Of a stretch of DNA of 47,915 nucleotides, positions 33,578 through 44,100 are shown in pieces. The notes under the pieces were generated by a model that was not told the origin of the DNA, ran no database searches, and saw only the letters and a program-made list of their open reading frames with translations. The first letter of the stretch is position 1; the number at the start of each line of letters is the position of its first letter. Source of the stretch: Bacteroidia bacterium (lineage in GTDB: Bacteria; Bacteroidota; Bacteroidia; 2-12-FULL-35-15). The translations under genes were made by a program, and so were the position numbers. The DNA is taken from assembly GCA_020051175.1 (NCBI GenBank), contig JAGVJJ010000072.1, positions 1 to 47,915 on the forward strand, in the 5' to 3' direction.

Positions 33578-36500
33578 CTATTCCACAATAATCTTCTTGT
33601 GGTAAAGCTTGCTTCCGGTTTTTATACGTACTGTATAAATACCTTTAGCAATGGTGCTAAGTGTAATTTCTTTGCTGTAGGCACCGTTTACATTTTCGGC
33701 TTTTGATTTAAACACATCTTCACCCAATACATTGAAAACATCTATCTCGATACTTTCCTGTGTATTGCCTGCAATGCTCACCGTAAAGCTTCCGGTATTC
33801 GGGTTAGGGTAGATGCTAACTCCGGTTGCACCTGCATTTTCATCAATGCCGGATGGCGAGTTGGCGCAGTTGATGTAAAAGCTGTGTGTGCCGGTTGTAC
33901 TGTTTTCATCATCCAGCAAAATGTAATAAGTAGTTCCTACGTTCCAGGTCATGTTGCCATATTGTCCCGGAGTATCAATATCATCAATACAGGTCCAGCC
34001 GGCTGATGTACATGAAGCAGCTTTCCACAGGTAATCCACTTTACCGCTGGCTGCAGTCACCTGTATGCTGTATGTTCCGCTGGTTGCAGGTGCAAAGGTA
34101 TATACTGCTTCCGCTCCAGGGGCAGCAAAGCCGCAGGCAGTATTGCTGCTGGTGTTCCATGCACCGCTTCCGCCACCGGTATAGGTTTGTGTACTGTTTG
34201 CACCGCAGCTGGTTATAGCTGTTGCATTGGTACAAGGGTTAGACCCTCCCACACATTCAATATAGAATGTATGTGTACCCGTAGTGCTGTTTTCATCATC
34301 CAGTACAATGTAGTAGGTTGTTCCTGCTGTCCATGACAATGAGCCATATAAACCGGTTGCATTAATATTGCCTATGCAACTCCAGCCGGTATTGGAGCAG
34401 GAAGATGCCTTCCATTGATAGCCCACATAACCGCTCGCTGCTGTAACATTGATGCTGTATGTTCCTGTTGAAGGAGCTACAAAGCTGTACACCTGCTCTG
34501 TTCCCGGGCTTAGGTGGTTGCATGAATTTACAGCAGATGTGTTCCACTGTCCGCTGCCGCCTCCGGTAAAGGTTTGAGCTGCACCCGGTCCGCAGTTGCT
34601 TATTGTTATAGCGTTTGCACAAGGGTCATTGCTGCTGTTGGTATCAGCACAAGTGATGTAAAAGCTATGTGAGCTTGCTCCGTTAAGGGCCTCATCATCC
34701 AGTAAAATGTAGTAAGTGGTACCTGCTGTCCAGTTAAGCGTACCAAACTGTCCGGTAACATTGGTATCCACAATACAGGTCCAGCCCAAAGAATCACAGG
34801 TTCCAGCCCTCCAGAAGTAATCAACATAACCCGTTGCTGCCGAAATGTTAACACTGTACGTTCCGGTGGTTGGTGCCGTAAAGCTGTATACCTGTTCTTT
34901 CCCCGGAGCAGAATAACCGCAAACCGTAGCCACTGTTGAATTCCATACACCAACCGTATCACCGGCAAATGTTTGTGCTCCATTGGTTCCGCAGTTGGTA
35001 ATAGCGATTACTGACGAACAAGGGTCAGAGCCTGAACCTCCGGTATCAACCGGACAGTTGATGTAGAAGCTGTGGGAGCTTGCATTGCCGCCATTCATTT
35101 CATCGTCCAAAAGGATGTAATAGGTAGTTCCGGCAGTCCAGGACATGGAACCGTATTGTCCAACAGCATTTGTGTCTTCAATGCAGGTCCAGCCGGTTTG
35201 AGCACAGGACGAAGCCTGGTACAGGTAATCTACATAACCGGTTGCTGCAGTAATTTGTATACTGTAAGTACCGGTAGTAGGAGCTACAAAGCTGTATACT
35301 TTTTCAACTCCCGGGGCATCATATCCGCAAGGTGTGCTGGTACTGGTATACCAGCTTCCGCTTCCGCCTCCTGTATAAGATTGTGTGTTAGCCGAGCCAC
35401 AGCCTGCAATAGCTGTTGCACTGGCACATGGCCCCGATGGGGGAGGGCAGTTGATATAGAACGTATGAGCACCTGTTGTCCCATCTTGATCGTCCAGCAT
35501 AATGTAATACGTTGTACCTGCTGTCCAGCTCATGGTACCAAACTGGCCGGTAGCATTTATATTGCCAATACAGGTCCAGCCGGTAGGCCCACATGGCGCT
35601 GTTTTCCAGCCGTAATGCATATTGCCGCTTGCAGCCGTTACCTGTATGCTGTAATTGCCTGTGCTTGGCGCCACAAAGGTATATACCTTTTCTGAGCCAG
35701 GGGCAAGGCTGCCACAGGCACTGGCGCTGTTGTTGTTCCAGGAGCCTGTACCGCCACCATTAAAGGTTTGTGCGTTAGCTGAACCGCAACCAGGTATGCT
35801 TGTTGAGTTTGCACACACAGGATCCGTTGGTGTACAGGCCGACAGACAGCTTGCCGCATTGTAAGCTGCACGTATGGCATTACCGGGTTGCGTACCAAAA
35901 CCATTGGTTAATAAAATACCTGTACCACCCAGGTGACAATAGCTCATTATGGTACCACCATTGGTTAGTGTTGGACCGGGCGAACAGGAATTGTTATTGT
36001 TATCGGGCTCAACCGGATAGCAGTCGTCAAGGGCTCCCCCAACCCATCCACACCACTGTGTATGGTTAGAACCAAAGTTATGTCCAAGTTCGTGTGTAAC
36101 CACCTCAATAGTCCATGAATAAGTAGGATAAGCAATATAGGTATTGTCAATATTGCTGACACCATACCGTGGCGTGTTATTGCTGCACAACACATCGAGA
36201 TAGGCCAAACCACCTACATTCAGGTTACGGGTAGTTAGTAAATGGGCTACATCACCATTATAAACTGTACGAAAGGATATAAAGTTGCTCAGAAGGTCAT
36301 CGGAAGTGGTATACGGAACGTACTGGTCAGATACGGTCCAGGTATATATTTCCGAGATTTCAACACCTACATTTTCATTCGTATAAATAGTCTTAACAGA
36401 ATTGAACATACCTGTTACAAAATTGGCAACATTGGTTGTGTTATTGCCATTATCAAGGTACATCTGGTAGTCGCACTCAAAGTATATTTTGATACAATTG

Positions 36501-37174
36501 GTAAACTGTGACTGTGGCGGGTCGTTTTCCTGTGATTTGGCCGAACCGCCATCTGTTTGCTTTAACTGCTCTGCATGGCACTCAAAGCTGCGTGAAAACT
36601 GCACCTGGCTGTCCCTGTAAAGAATGTAGATATCATTGTTTACATTGGAAGGGTGCTTCCATACCCCAAGGTTGTAGTTATCATTGTTCCACGAGAAAAC
36701 CGTCATAACGCTGCTTTCAAAAAAGCTCCATGCAGCAAGCGAAGGGGTGTTGCCCGCTACGGTTCCCTGGTAATACAAGCCGGGGGTATAAGGCACCACT
36801 TCATTTTTATCATTCACTACCTTAAAATCGTCAGAAAGTAATTTTACAGGGTGCAGGTAAAAGGTAGCGCTGCTGTTAGCGGATAGTGGTAATTCCAATG
36901 TCAGGGCAGGAGAGTTCCTCGTATTCAGCCGTGAAAGGGCATCAAAATCAAGCTTCAGGAACAGGGCATTTTTTATATCCTTGTCAACCTCGTTTTTTAA
37001 AGGGTTATCATAAATGGTAAACAGACTGGTACTACTTTTTCGGGGCACGACTCTCTTGTTGCTTTTAGCAGCTTTTGCTGCCGGGGAGGAGTTTACGGCC
37101 ATTCTTTTTTGTGCCCAGCCATCGGCACCGGTAAAAAAGAGAACGGCTGCCAGTACAAGTAGTTTTGTTTTCAT
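33578..37174 (-). CDS. T9SS-secreted metzincin metalloprotease with five PPC domains
   Basis: A 1198-residue exported zinc protease. A signal peptide (1-21) precedes a propeptide-like region (about 25-220) and a reprolysin-type catalytic domain with HELGHNFGSNH (His361, Glu362, His365, His371; the HEXXHXXGXXH metzincin motif) and a Met-turn region (GGTIMSYCH). About 455-1105 are five pre-peptidase C-terminal (PPC)-type domains, each about 125-130 residues with the pattern GWTCI..I..TGQ(Y/F)G.(M/L)SW.AGTTYYI.LDDE and H(S/T)FYI.C. A T9SS domain covers the last 80 residues (VSIYPNPNTGSF to KKIIVE). It should cleave host or environmental protein outside the cell. Catalytic residues are all present. 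Confidence 0.92.
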   Translation of the reverse strand: MKTKLLVLAAVLFFTGADGWAQKRMAVNSSPAAKAAKSNKRVVPRKSSTSLFTIYDNPLKNEVDKDIKNALFLKLDFDALSRLNTRNSPALTLELPLSANSSATFYLHPVKLLSDDFKVVNDKNEVVPYTPGLYYQGTVAGNTPSLAAWSFFESSVMTVFSWNNDNYNLGVWKHPSNVNNDIYILYRDSQVQFSRSFECHAEQLKQTDGGSAKSQENDPPQSQFTNCIKIYFECDYQMYLDNGNNTTNVANFVTGMFNSVKTIYTNENVGVEISEIYTWTVSDQYVPYTTSDDLLSNFISFRTVYNGDVAHLLTTRNLNVGGLAYLDVLCSNNTPRYGVSNIDNTYIAYPTYSWTIEVVTHELGHNFGSNHTQWCGWVGGALDDCYPVEPDNNNNSCSPGPTLTNGGTIMSYCHLGGTGILLTNGFGTQPGNAIRAAYNAASCLSACTPTDPVCANSTSIPGCGSANAQTFNGGGTGSWNNNSASACGSLAPGSEKVYTFVAPSTGNYSIQVTAASGNMHYGWKTAPCGPTGWTCIGNINATGQFGTMSWTAGTTYYIMLDDQDGTTGAHTFYINCPPPSGPCASATAIAGCGSANTQSYTGGGSGSWYTSTSTPCGYDAPGVEKVYSFVAPTTGTYSIQITAATGYVDYLYQASSCAQTGWTCIEDTNAVGQYGSMSWTAGTTYYILLDDEMNGGNASSHSFYINCPVDTGGSGSDPCSSVIAITNCGTNGAQTFAGDTVGVWNSTVATVCGYSAPGKEQVYSFTAPTTGTYSVNISAATGYVDYFWRAGTCDSLGWTCIVDTNVTGQFGTLNWTAGTTYYILLDDEALNGASSHSFYITCADTNSSNDPCANAITISNCGPGAAQTFTGGGSGQWNTSAVNSCNHLSPGTEQVYSFVAPSTGTYSINVTAASGYVGYQWKASSCSNTGWSCIGNINATGLYGSLSWTAGTTYYIVLDDENSTTGTHTFYIECVGGSNPCTNATAITSCGANSTQTYTGGGSGAWNTSSNTACGFAAPGAEAVYTFAPATSGTYSIQVTAASGKVDYLWKAASCTSAGWTCIDDIDTPGQYGNMTWNVGTTYYILLDDENSTTGTHSFYINCANSPSGIDENAGATGVSIYPNPNTGSFTVSIAGNTQESIEIDVFNVLGEDVFKSKAENVNGAYSKEITLSTIAKGIYTVRIKTGSKLYHKKIIVE
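33862..35826 (-). repeat. Five PPC-domain repeats in metalloprotease gene
   Basis: Five tandem copies of a module of about 125-130 residues run from DPVCANST to the final HSFYINC. Each has two conserved Cys near the start, GW(T/S)CI, a Trp-containing AGTTYYI.LDDE strand and a last Cys after FYI. The copies differ in their acidic/asparagine linkers (for example GGSGSDPC, TNSSNDPC), so recombination is recent enough to keep similarity but not identity. Confidence 0.85.
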
Positions 37175-37509
37175 GCGATATTAAATTTAATTCGGAAAAT
37201 CATTTTCATTTATCCAAATATAAAATTTTAAAATCATTTTAACCAGTAATGTAAAAGCTTTTTTTACAAAATATTAACAGCTATGAAAACACCGTTTTAT
37301 TTACTTCCGCGTTTTTTTATAAAGTTTGTCTGTTATAGATAAGCTGCTATCTTTTATCTTTATATTTTAATTATATAACTTTATTCAGTAATAGTATAAA
37401 GATATTCGTATAGAAATTTTGAATTTCGTAGCGGAAATAATTCCACATACGAAAATTTTATTTTTTGCAGATATCTATTTATAAATCAAAGATTTAAGGG
37501 AGCTAAAAA
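37175..37509. other. AT-rich divergent spacer upstream of metalloprotease and AraC genes
   Basis: A 335-bp gene-free and strongly AT-rich stretch. It holds CAAATATA at 37215-37222 (minus-strand TATATTTG, an exact -7 match 41 nt before the metalloprotease ATG), a TGTAAAA/TTTTACA inverted repeat (37250-37256 and 37262-37268), and TTCGTAT/ATACGAA arms (37405-37411 and 37447-37453). TATTTTTTG at 37459-37467 is a near -7 match for the AraC gene. No small gene was seen. Confidence 0.6.
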
Positions 37510-38076
37510 ATGAAATTACAAATCAGGTACAACATCAACAATGTATGCAGGACATTATTGCAGGAAAAATTGGACAATTTAAACGTTCAGTCTGAATTGG
37601 TAGGTTTGGGAGAGATTGAAATAAAAAAAAACGTCTCCGAACAGCAGTTTAATGAACTTTCAGGATTGTTAAAAAAATATGAAATTCATGTTTTGGACGA
37701 CAGGATAAGTGCCCTGGTTCAAAAAACCAAGGATGCTATTATTGAAATGATTTACATGGATGAAAAGATGCCCGCCTCCAAAGTGTCTTTTTATTTGTCG
37801 CAAAAGCTGAATTACAGTTTTGGTTATATCTCCAAACTGTTTTCAGAGGTTACCTACACTTCCATTGAAAATTTCATAATTATCCAGAAAATAGAGCGGG
37901 TAAAGCAGCTCATCATAGAAGATGAGCTGAGCCTTACCCAGATTGCCGGTAAGTTAAGCTACAGCAGTGTGGCGCATTTGTCGGGCCAGTTTAAAAAGAT
38001 AACAGGAATTACGCCTTCTGCTTTTCAGCGCATTATCAAGAAAAGAAGAACCGGTAATGTGGGCGCTGCAAAGTAA
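37510..38076 (+). CDS. AraC-family regulator with small N-terminal domain
   Basis: A 188-residue protein. Residues about 1-65 form a compact beta-alpha domain (LQIRYNINNVCRTLLQEKL, GLGEIEIKKNVSEQQFNELS), ferredoxin-like in appearance, which could sense or dimerise. The AraC HTH lies at about 85-180, with IEDELSLTQIAGKLSYSSVAHL and the terminal FKKITGITPSAFQRI. It is the only DNA-binding protein next to the PAS kinase and response regulator, and may be the output or the regulator of this cluster. The 335-bp upstream spacer would hold its promoter. It starts a run of four genes on one strand. Confidence 0.88.
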   Translation: MKLQIRYNINNVCRTLLQEKLDNLNVQSELVGLGEIEIKKNVSEQQFNELSGLLKKYEIHVLDDRISALVQKTKDAIIEMIYMDEKMPASKVSFYLSQKLNYSFGYISKLFSEVTYTSIENFIIIQKIERVKQLIIEDELSLTQIAGKLSYSSVAHLSGQFKKITGITPSAFQRIIKKRRTGNVGAAK

Positions 38077-38114
38077 ACATTAAAAATAATAATTGTTAGA
38101 ATACGCATTTCAAA

Positions 38115-40544
38115 ATGAACAGTGTGGACGAATTAGTAAAAAAACAGCCTAAGCTTGATTTGAAATATCTTTCAGATTATTCTGTTTTTTTGGTTCAGAA
38201 TAAACTGGAAGAATTTGCCCGTGCCATGGTAAGAGTGTGCAGGGAAGAGAATATTCCCTTGTGGAAACATTTTGAATCAGTACCGGAGGACCGTGTAATG
38301 CGGATAGCTATAGAATCCTGCAATGAGCTGCTCGGGTACTTTGCCCGTAATGCTGCCCTGGAATACATTGCCATTACAAGAAAAAAATGGATAGAAAACC
38401 AAATGCCTTATCTGCTTCAGAAAGAGCACGTTAAGGTTGAGGACATCACCTTGTTGTCGTTTATCCGCAGAAAACTGTTCCGTGAGTTTCTGCCATCGTA
38501 TACTTCCGATACAGCAGTATGGTTTGAAATTATGGATGAGATGGACCGTTTTACGACTGCGCAGGAAGAAGGGAGCATATACACATTGCTCGAAAACGAC
38601 AGGAATAAGCTGAATGAACACCTCCTTTTCTTTGAAAAAATAAATAAAACAGTACCCGGGGTAATTTATGTGTTTGACCTGGTGAAGTTTAAGCCCGAAT
38701 ATGTTAGCTCCAACCGCGAAAAGCTGCTTGGTTTTGCAGAAGAAGGTGTCAACGATCAAAATCCGGATTTCTGGTTTTCACGTGTTCATCCCGATGATCA
38801 CGACCGTTTGGTAGAGTATTTCCGGAACATGGAAACTGCTAAAGAAACAGAAATACGTTCGTTTGAATTCAGAATAAAAAACAGTTCCGGCAGTTACCAG
38901 TGGTTTAGAAAATACGATGTTGTATCCAAAAGAAACGAATATGGCAAGCCAATCCAGATAATTGGCATTTCAATTGAAGTTTCAAAAGAGAAGAACATCT
39001 TGCTTGAGCTTGAAAGCAGGGAACAGCAATTCCATGAAGCCCAGGAAATTGCAAGGCTGGGAACCTTTGATTGGGATTTGCAGGGAAACAACTCCTTGTT
39101 TTCTCCTCAAATGATGGAAATATTCGATCTTGAACAAGTCAGCAATATTGGTGCCTTCATGGAGTATATCCATCCCGCGGACCAGGACAATCTAAAAAAG
39201 GCGCTCAGCGATGCAATGCAGGAGAATGGCCGTTATGAATGCCAATACAGGTACAAAAAGAATAAGGCCAAAGTTATCTGGTCTCGTGGATTAGTGACTT
39301 TTGTGGATGGTAAGCCCCACCGCATGAAAGGCTTTGTAATGGATGTTACAAAGAATTACCTGCTCAGCGAAATGCTGGTGCAAAGCGAAACCACTTTCCG
39401 TACACTTATACAGAATGCTCCCGATGCAGTAATTGTGATTGATGAAAATAACAATATTGAGTTCTGGAACCCAAAAGCGGAGTCGATTTTTGGATGGAAA
39501 GCAGAAGAAGTGATTGGTAACAGCCTGTTTGACAATGTTTTAAAGACGGGAATAACTGGTGCCGCAAAAAATGAGGCGCAGTGGCTGAAAGCACAAAGCA
39601 AGGCAAATACAAACAAAACCATTGAAATAACCACCCGGAATAAAAAGGGAAAATCGCAGGTGGTAGCCATTTCAATTGCTACTTCCCTGTGGAACGGAAA
39701 ACAGGCGTATATTGCCTTTGTAAGAAATATAACAAAGGAGAAAAAAATAGAACAGGAGCTGGAGCAGAACCGTAACCAGCTGGCCCAAAAAAATGCAGAG
39801 CTGGAAAAAATCAATTCAGAGCTTACATCCTTCAACTATATTGCCAGCCACGATTTAAAGGAGCCATTGCGTAAGATCAAGACTTACAGCAACTTTATTA
39901 TTGATAAGGCCAATAATAGCCTGTCAGATGATATAAAAGAATACCTGAAACGCATTGTAACGTCAACAAGTAATATGCAAAAGCTTATTGATGACCTGCT
40001 TGCATTTTCACGTACATCGTCAACAGAAAAGAACCTCACATTAACCGATCTAAATGTGCTGTTGGAGGAAGTAAAATCTTCCCTGAAATACACGATTGAA
40101 GAGCATAATGTAACCATAACCTCGGCTGCCTTGCCGGTTGTTAAAGTTATCCCGTTCCAGTTTCAGCAGTTGCTGGAAAATATAATTGGGAACGCTATTA
40201 AATATCGCAAGCCAGACACAAAACCCAGCGTATCAATAACTTACGATACGGTTGCGGGTAAAAATTATGTGTCGCACGGTGCACTGCCAGATATGGAATA
40301 CAACCGTATATCCGTGAAAGACAATGGGATAGGCTTTGACCAGGTGTATTCACACAAAATATTTGAAATATTTCAGCGCCTTCATGGTAAAAATGAATAT
40401 GCAGGAACAGGAATAGGATTGGCTATCTGTAAAAAAATTGTAGAGAACCATAAGGGTATAATAACAGCCGAAGGGGTAGAAGGAGAAGGAGCAACGTTTC
40501 GCATTTATATACCTACCCGGTGTCCAAACGAAAAACAAAAATAG
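38115..40544 (+). CDS. PAS-domain sensor histidine kinase
   Basis: An 809-residue cytoplasmic kinase without TM segments. An N-terminal helical domain (about 1-170) precedes three PAS domains: about 175-300 (VIYVFDLVKFKPEYVSS), about 305-420 (LGTFDWDLQGNNSLFS) and about 425-545 (APDAVIVIDENNNIEFWNPKAE), each with the PAC tail. The dimerisation domain has ASHDLKEPLRKI with the phosphorylatable His579, and the HATPase_c domain has IIGNAIKYRK, DNGIGFD and GTGIGLAI. It lies 48 nt before a response regulator, so the two should form a two-component pair. The ligand or redox cofactor of the PAS domains is not evident. Confidence 0.93.
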   Translation: MNSVDELVKKQPKLDLKYLSDYSVFLVQNKLEEFARAMVRVCREENIPLWKHFESVPEDRVMRIAIESCNELLGYFARNAALEYIAITRKKWIENQMPYLLQKEHVKVEDITLLSFIRRKLFREFLPSYTSDTAVWFEIMDEMDRFTTAQEEGSIYTLLENDRNKLNEHLLFFEKINKTVPGVIYVFDLVKFKPEYVSSNREKLLGFAEEGVNDQNPDFWFSRVHPDDHDRLVEYFRNMETAKETEIRSFEFRIKNSSGSYQWFRKYDVVSKRNEYGKPIQIIGISIEVSKEKNILLELESREQQFHEAQEIARLGTFDWDLQGNNSLFSPQMMEIFDLEQVSNIGAFMEYIHPADQDNLKKALSDAMQENGRYECQYRYKKNKAKVIWSRGLVTFVDGKPHRMKGFVMDVTKNYLLSEMLVQSETTFRTLIQNAPDAVIVIDENNNIEFWNPKAESIFGWKAEEVIGNSLFDNVLKTGITGAAKNEAQWLKAQSKANTNKTIEITTRNKKGKSQVVAISIATSLWNGKQAYIAFVRNITKEKKIEQELEQNRNQLAQKNAELEKINSELTSFNYIASHDLKEPLRKIKTYSNFIIDKANNSLSDDIKEYLKRIVTSTSNMQKLIDDLLAFSRTSSTEKNLTLTDLNVLLEEVKSSLKYTIEEHNVTITSAALPVVKVIPFQFQQLLENIIGNAIKYRKPDTKPSVSITYDTVAGKNYVSHGALPDMEYNRISVKDNGIGFDQVYSHKIFEIFQRLHGKNEYAGTGIGLAICKKIVENHKGIITAEGVEGEGATFRIYIPTRCPNEKQK

Positions 40545-40592
40545 TTCATAAATCCATAAAACTGTACTTAAAACAATAATTTAACTAAGACT

Positions 40593-41039
40593 ATGCAATA
40601 CGATGATTTTCATGTACTTCTGGCTGATGATGATCCGGATGACAGATTGTTTTTCAAGTACGCAATTGAAGAACTAAAAATTAAAACAGTAGTTACTACC
40701 GTGAACGATGGGGTGGATCTGATGAACTATCTGGCCGAACCAAATTCTAAAATGCCGCATGTGGTATTTCTGGATTTGAATATGCCACGAAAAGGGGGGA
40801 TGGAATGCCTGAAAGAAATCCGCAGCAATAAAAATTTTAAGGATTTATCCATTGCTATCTATTCCACTTCGGGTTCCGAAAAAGACATTGAAGAATCGTT
40901 TGTACTAGGTGCGAATATATACATCAAAAAGCCAAATGATTTCAATTCCTTAAAGAAAATCCTGGCCGAAGTAATCAATATCAACTGGCAGTACCATACA
41001 TCAGGTTTAAATAAAGAAAATTTTGTGTTGAGTATATAA
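40593..41039 (+). CDS. Single-domain response regulator
   Basis: A 148-residue receiver domain: acidic pocket ADDDPDD (11-17), phosphoacceptor Asp61 in VVFLDLNMPRKGG, Ser/Thr at IAIYSTSG and Lys at IYIKKPND. It has no output domain. Rcp1-like regulators of this type work with PAS or phytochrome kinases, so it probably receives phosphate from the kinase just upstream and passes it to a histidine phosphotransfer protein or to the downstream hybrid kinase. Confidence 0.92.
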   Translation: MQYDDFHVLLADDDPDDRLFFKYAIEELKIKTVVTTVNDGVDLMNYLAEPNSKMPHVVFLDLNMPRKGGMECLKEIRSNKNFKDLSIAIYSTSGSEKDIEESFVLGANIYIKKPNDFNSLKKILAEVININWQYHTSGLNKENFVLSI

Positions 41040-41061
41040 CAGAAATAGTTGTGAAAGAAAA

Positions 41062-41138
41062 ACCACTAAAACACTAAGTAAGCTAAGCCTGGCAAAGGAC
41101 AACTTAGTGTTTCTTCGTGCCCTTAGTGCCTTAGTGGT
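41062..41138. repeat. Palindromic CTTAGTG-type repeat, copy B
   Basis: Left arm ACCACTAAAACACTAAG (41062-41078) and right arm CTTAGTGCCTTAGTGGT (41122-41138) are complementary at 15 of 17. The interior has further CTTAGTG and CTTCGTG units. It lies between the response regulator and the poly-HAMP kinase and is related to the block at 2227-2262. Confidence 0.75.
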
Positions 41139-41171
41139 GTTCTTTTTAAAACAAGAAATACGAATTAACCC

Positions 41172-44100
41172 ATGACAAAACCCTCATCAAAAAAGAAAAA
41201 CTTGTCCATATCCATGGTTACAGTTACAGCGCCTACTCCTGTAAAAAAGGGTCGGGCGCCTAAAGCCAATGGAAGCGACAGAGAAGGAAGGAGCAACTCC
41301 AATGGAATTAACAGCACAGATTCCCTCGATGCCTCAGAATTGCTGAATATCCTCATTGAGGTAAAAAATGGAAATTTTGATGTAAAAATGCCGGTCGACA
41401 GAACGGGCATCAACGGTAAAATTGCCGATACCTTAAATGATATTATTTATAACCACAAAAAGCTGATTAAAGAGTTTACCAAGGCTCAGCTGAGCATCGG
41501 TAAGGAAGGTAAGCTCAACCAGCGCATTCTTCTGCCTGAAGCACGCGGAGAGTGGAAATCAGGCGTTGATTCCCTTAACCTCTTAATCTCTGACCTGGTT
41601 TACCCGGTTCGTGAGATTGACCGTGTAATCTCGGCCGTTGCGAAAGGAAACCTGTCAAACATGATTCCTTTAGAGGCCGATGACCATATTTTGCAAGGGG
41701 AGTTTGCCCGTATCGCGAAAGAGGTAAACGACATGGTGAAGCAGCTGAACCTCTTCACTATGGAGGTAACGCGTGTTGCCCGTGAGGTAGGTTCACAAGG
41801 TAAGCTGGGTGGGCAGGCAAAGGTAAAAGGTGTGGATGGTGTGTGGAAAGACCTTACGGACTCTGTAAACCAGATGGCGGGTAACCTTACAGCTCAGGTA
41901 CGTAACATTGCCGAGGTAACAACAGCCGTGGCGAAAGGCGACTTGTCTAAAAAAATTACGGTGGACGTAAAAGGAGAGATCCTGGAGTTAAAGAATACCA
42001 TCAACGTAATGGTGGATCAGCTGAACTCTTTCTCTTCCGAGGTAACGCGTGTGGCACTGGAAGTAGGTACTGAAGGTAAACTCGGTGGACAAGCACATGT
42101 AAGAGGTGTGGGTGGTACATGGAAAGATTTGACCGATTCTGTGAACCAGATGGCAAGTAACTTAACAGGACAGGTACGTAACATTGCCGAGGTAACAACA
42201 GCAGTGGCAAATGGTGACTTATCCCGTAAAATTACGGTGGACGTAAAAGGAGAGATCCTGGAGCTGAAAAAAACCATCAATACAATGGTGGATCAGCTGA
42301 ACTCCTTCTCTTCCGAGGTAACGCGTGTGGCACGTGAGGTAGGTTCTGAAGGGAAGCTGGGCGGACAGGCACAAGTAAAAGGTGTGGCCGGTGTATGGAA
42401 AGATTTGACCGATTCTGTAAACCAGATGGGTTCAAACCTGACATCCCAGGTACGTAACATTGCCGAGGTAACAACAGCGGTGGCAAAAGGCGATTTGTCG
42501 AAAAAAATTACAGTGGATGTGAAAGGAGAAATCCTTGAGCTTAAAAATACAATCAACACGATGGTGGATCAGCTGAACTCATTCGGTTCAGAGGTAACAC
42601 GTGTGGCACGTGAGGTAGGTTCTGAAGGTAAGCTGGGCGGACAAGCTACGGTTGAAGGCGTGGATGGTGTATGGAAAGATTTGACCGATTCTGTAAACCA
42701 GATGGGTTCTAACCTTACAGCACAGGTACGTAACATTGCTGAGGTAACAACAGCCGTAGCAAAAGGAGATTTGAGCCGTAAAATTACGGTGGATGTAAAA
42801 GGTGAGATTTTAGAGTTGAAGAAAACCATCAATACGATGGTGGATCAGCTGAACTCATTCGGTTCTGAGGTAACGCGTGTGGCGCGTGAGGTAGGTTCTG
42901 AAGGTAAACTAGGCGGACAGGCTACGGTTGAGGGTGTGGATGGTATCTGGAAAGATTTGACCGATTCTGTAAACCAGATGGGTTCCAACCTTACAGCACA
43001 GGTACGTAACATTGCTGAGGTAACAACAGCCGTAGCAAAAGGAGATTTGAGCCGTAAAATTACAGTGGATGTAAAAGGAGAAATTCTTGAGCTGAAAGAC
43101 ACGATTAACACAATGGTGGATCAGCTGAACTCATTCGCTTCTGAGGTAACGCGTGTGGCGCTTGAGGTAGGTACAGAGGGTAAACTGGGCGGACAAGCTA
43201 CAGTAACCGGTGTGGGTGGTACATGGAAAAACTTAACGGATTCCGTGAACCAGATGGCGGGTAACCTTACATCACAGGTGCGTAACATTGCCGAGGTAAC
43301 AACAGCGGTGGCAAAAGGCGATTTGTCGAAAAAAATTACAGTGGATGTAAAAGGAGAGATCCTTGAGCTGAAGAATACAATCAACACGATGGTGGATCAG
43401 CTGAACTCTTTTGGTTCAGAGGTAACCCGTGTGGCACGTGAGGTAGGTTCAGAAGGTAAGCTGGGTGGCCAGGCAACGGTTGAAGGTGTGGATGGTGTAT
43501 GGAAAGATTTGACCGACTCGGTAAACCAGATGGGTTCTAACCTTACAGCCCAGGTACGTAACATTGCTGAAGTAACAACAGCGGTGGCAAAAGGAGATTT
43601 GAGCCGTAAAATTACGGTGGATGTAAAAGGAGAGATCCTGGAGCTGAAAAACACTATCAACACGATGGTGGATCAGCTGAACTCATTCGGTTCGGAGGTA
43701 ACACGTGTTGCACGTGAAGTAGGTTCTGAAGGTAAACTGGGTGGCCAGGCATATGTACCGGGTGTAGGTGGTACTTGGAAAGATTTGACGGATTCCGTAA
43801 ATAAAATGGCATCCAACCTTACTTCCCAGGTACGTAACATCGCTGAGGTAACAACAGCGGTGGCAAACGGTGACTTGAGCCGTAAAATTGCGGTGGATGT
43901 TAAAGGAGAGATCCTTGAATTAAAAAATACAATCAACACCATGGTGGATCAGCTCCGTGGCTTTGCTTCCGAGGTAACACGTGTTGCCCGTGAGGTAGGT
44001 ACGGAAGGTAAGCTGGGTGGACAGGCGCACGTACCGGGTGTGGCTGGTACATGGAAAGATTTGACTGACTCTGTAAACCAGATGGCAGGTAACCTTACAG

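Noticed and set aside
35072..35695. Plus-strand frame of 207 codons inside the metalloprotease gene
   Set aside because: Antisense to the PPC repeats; its length reflects repeated codon composition, not a gene.
37250..37268. TGTAAAA/TTTTACA as an operator
   Set aside because: A/T-rich context makes such short inverted repeats likely by chance; recorded only in the spacer entry.
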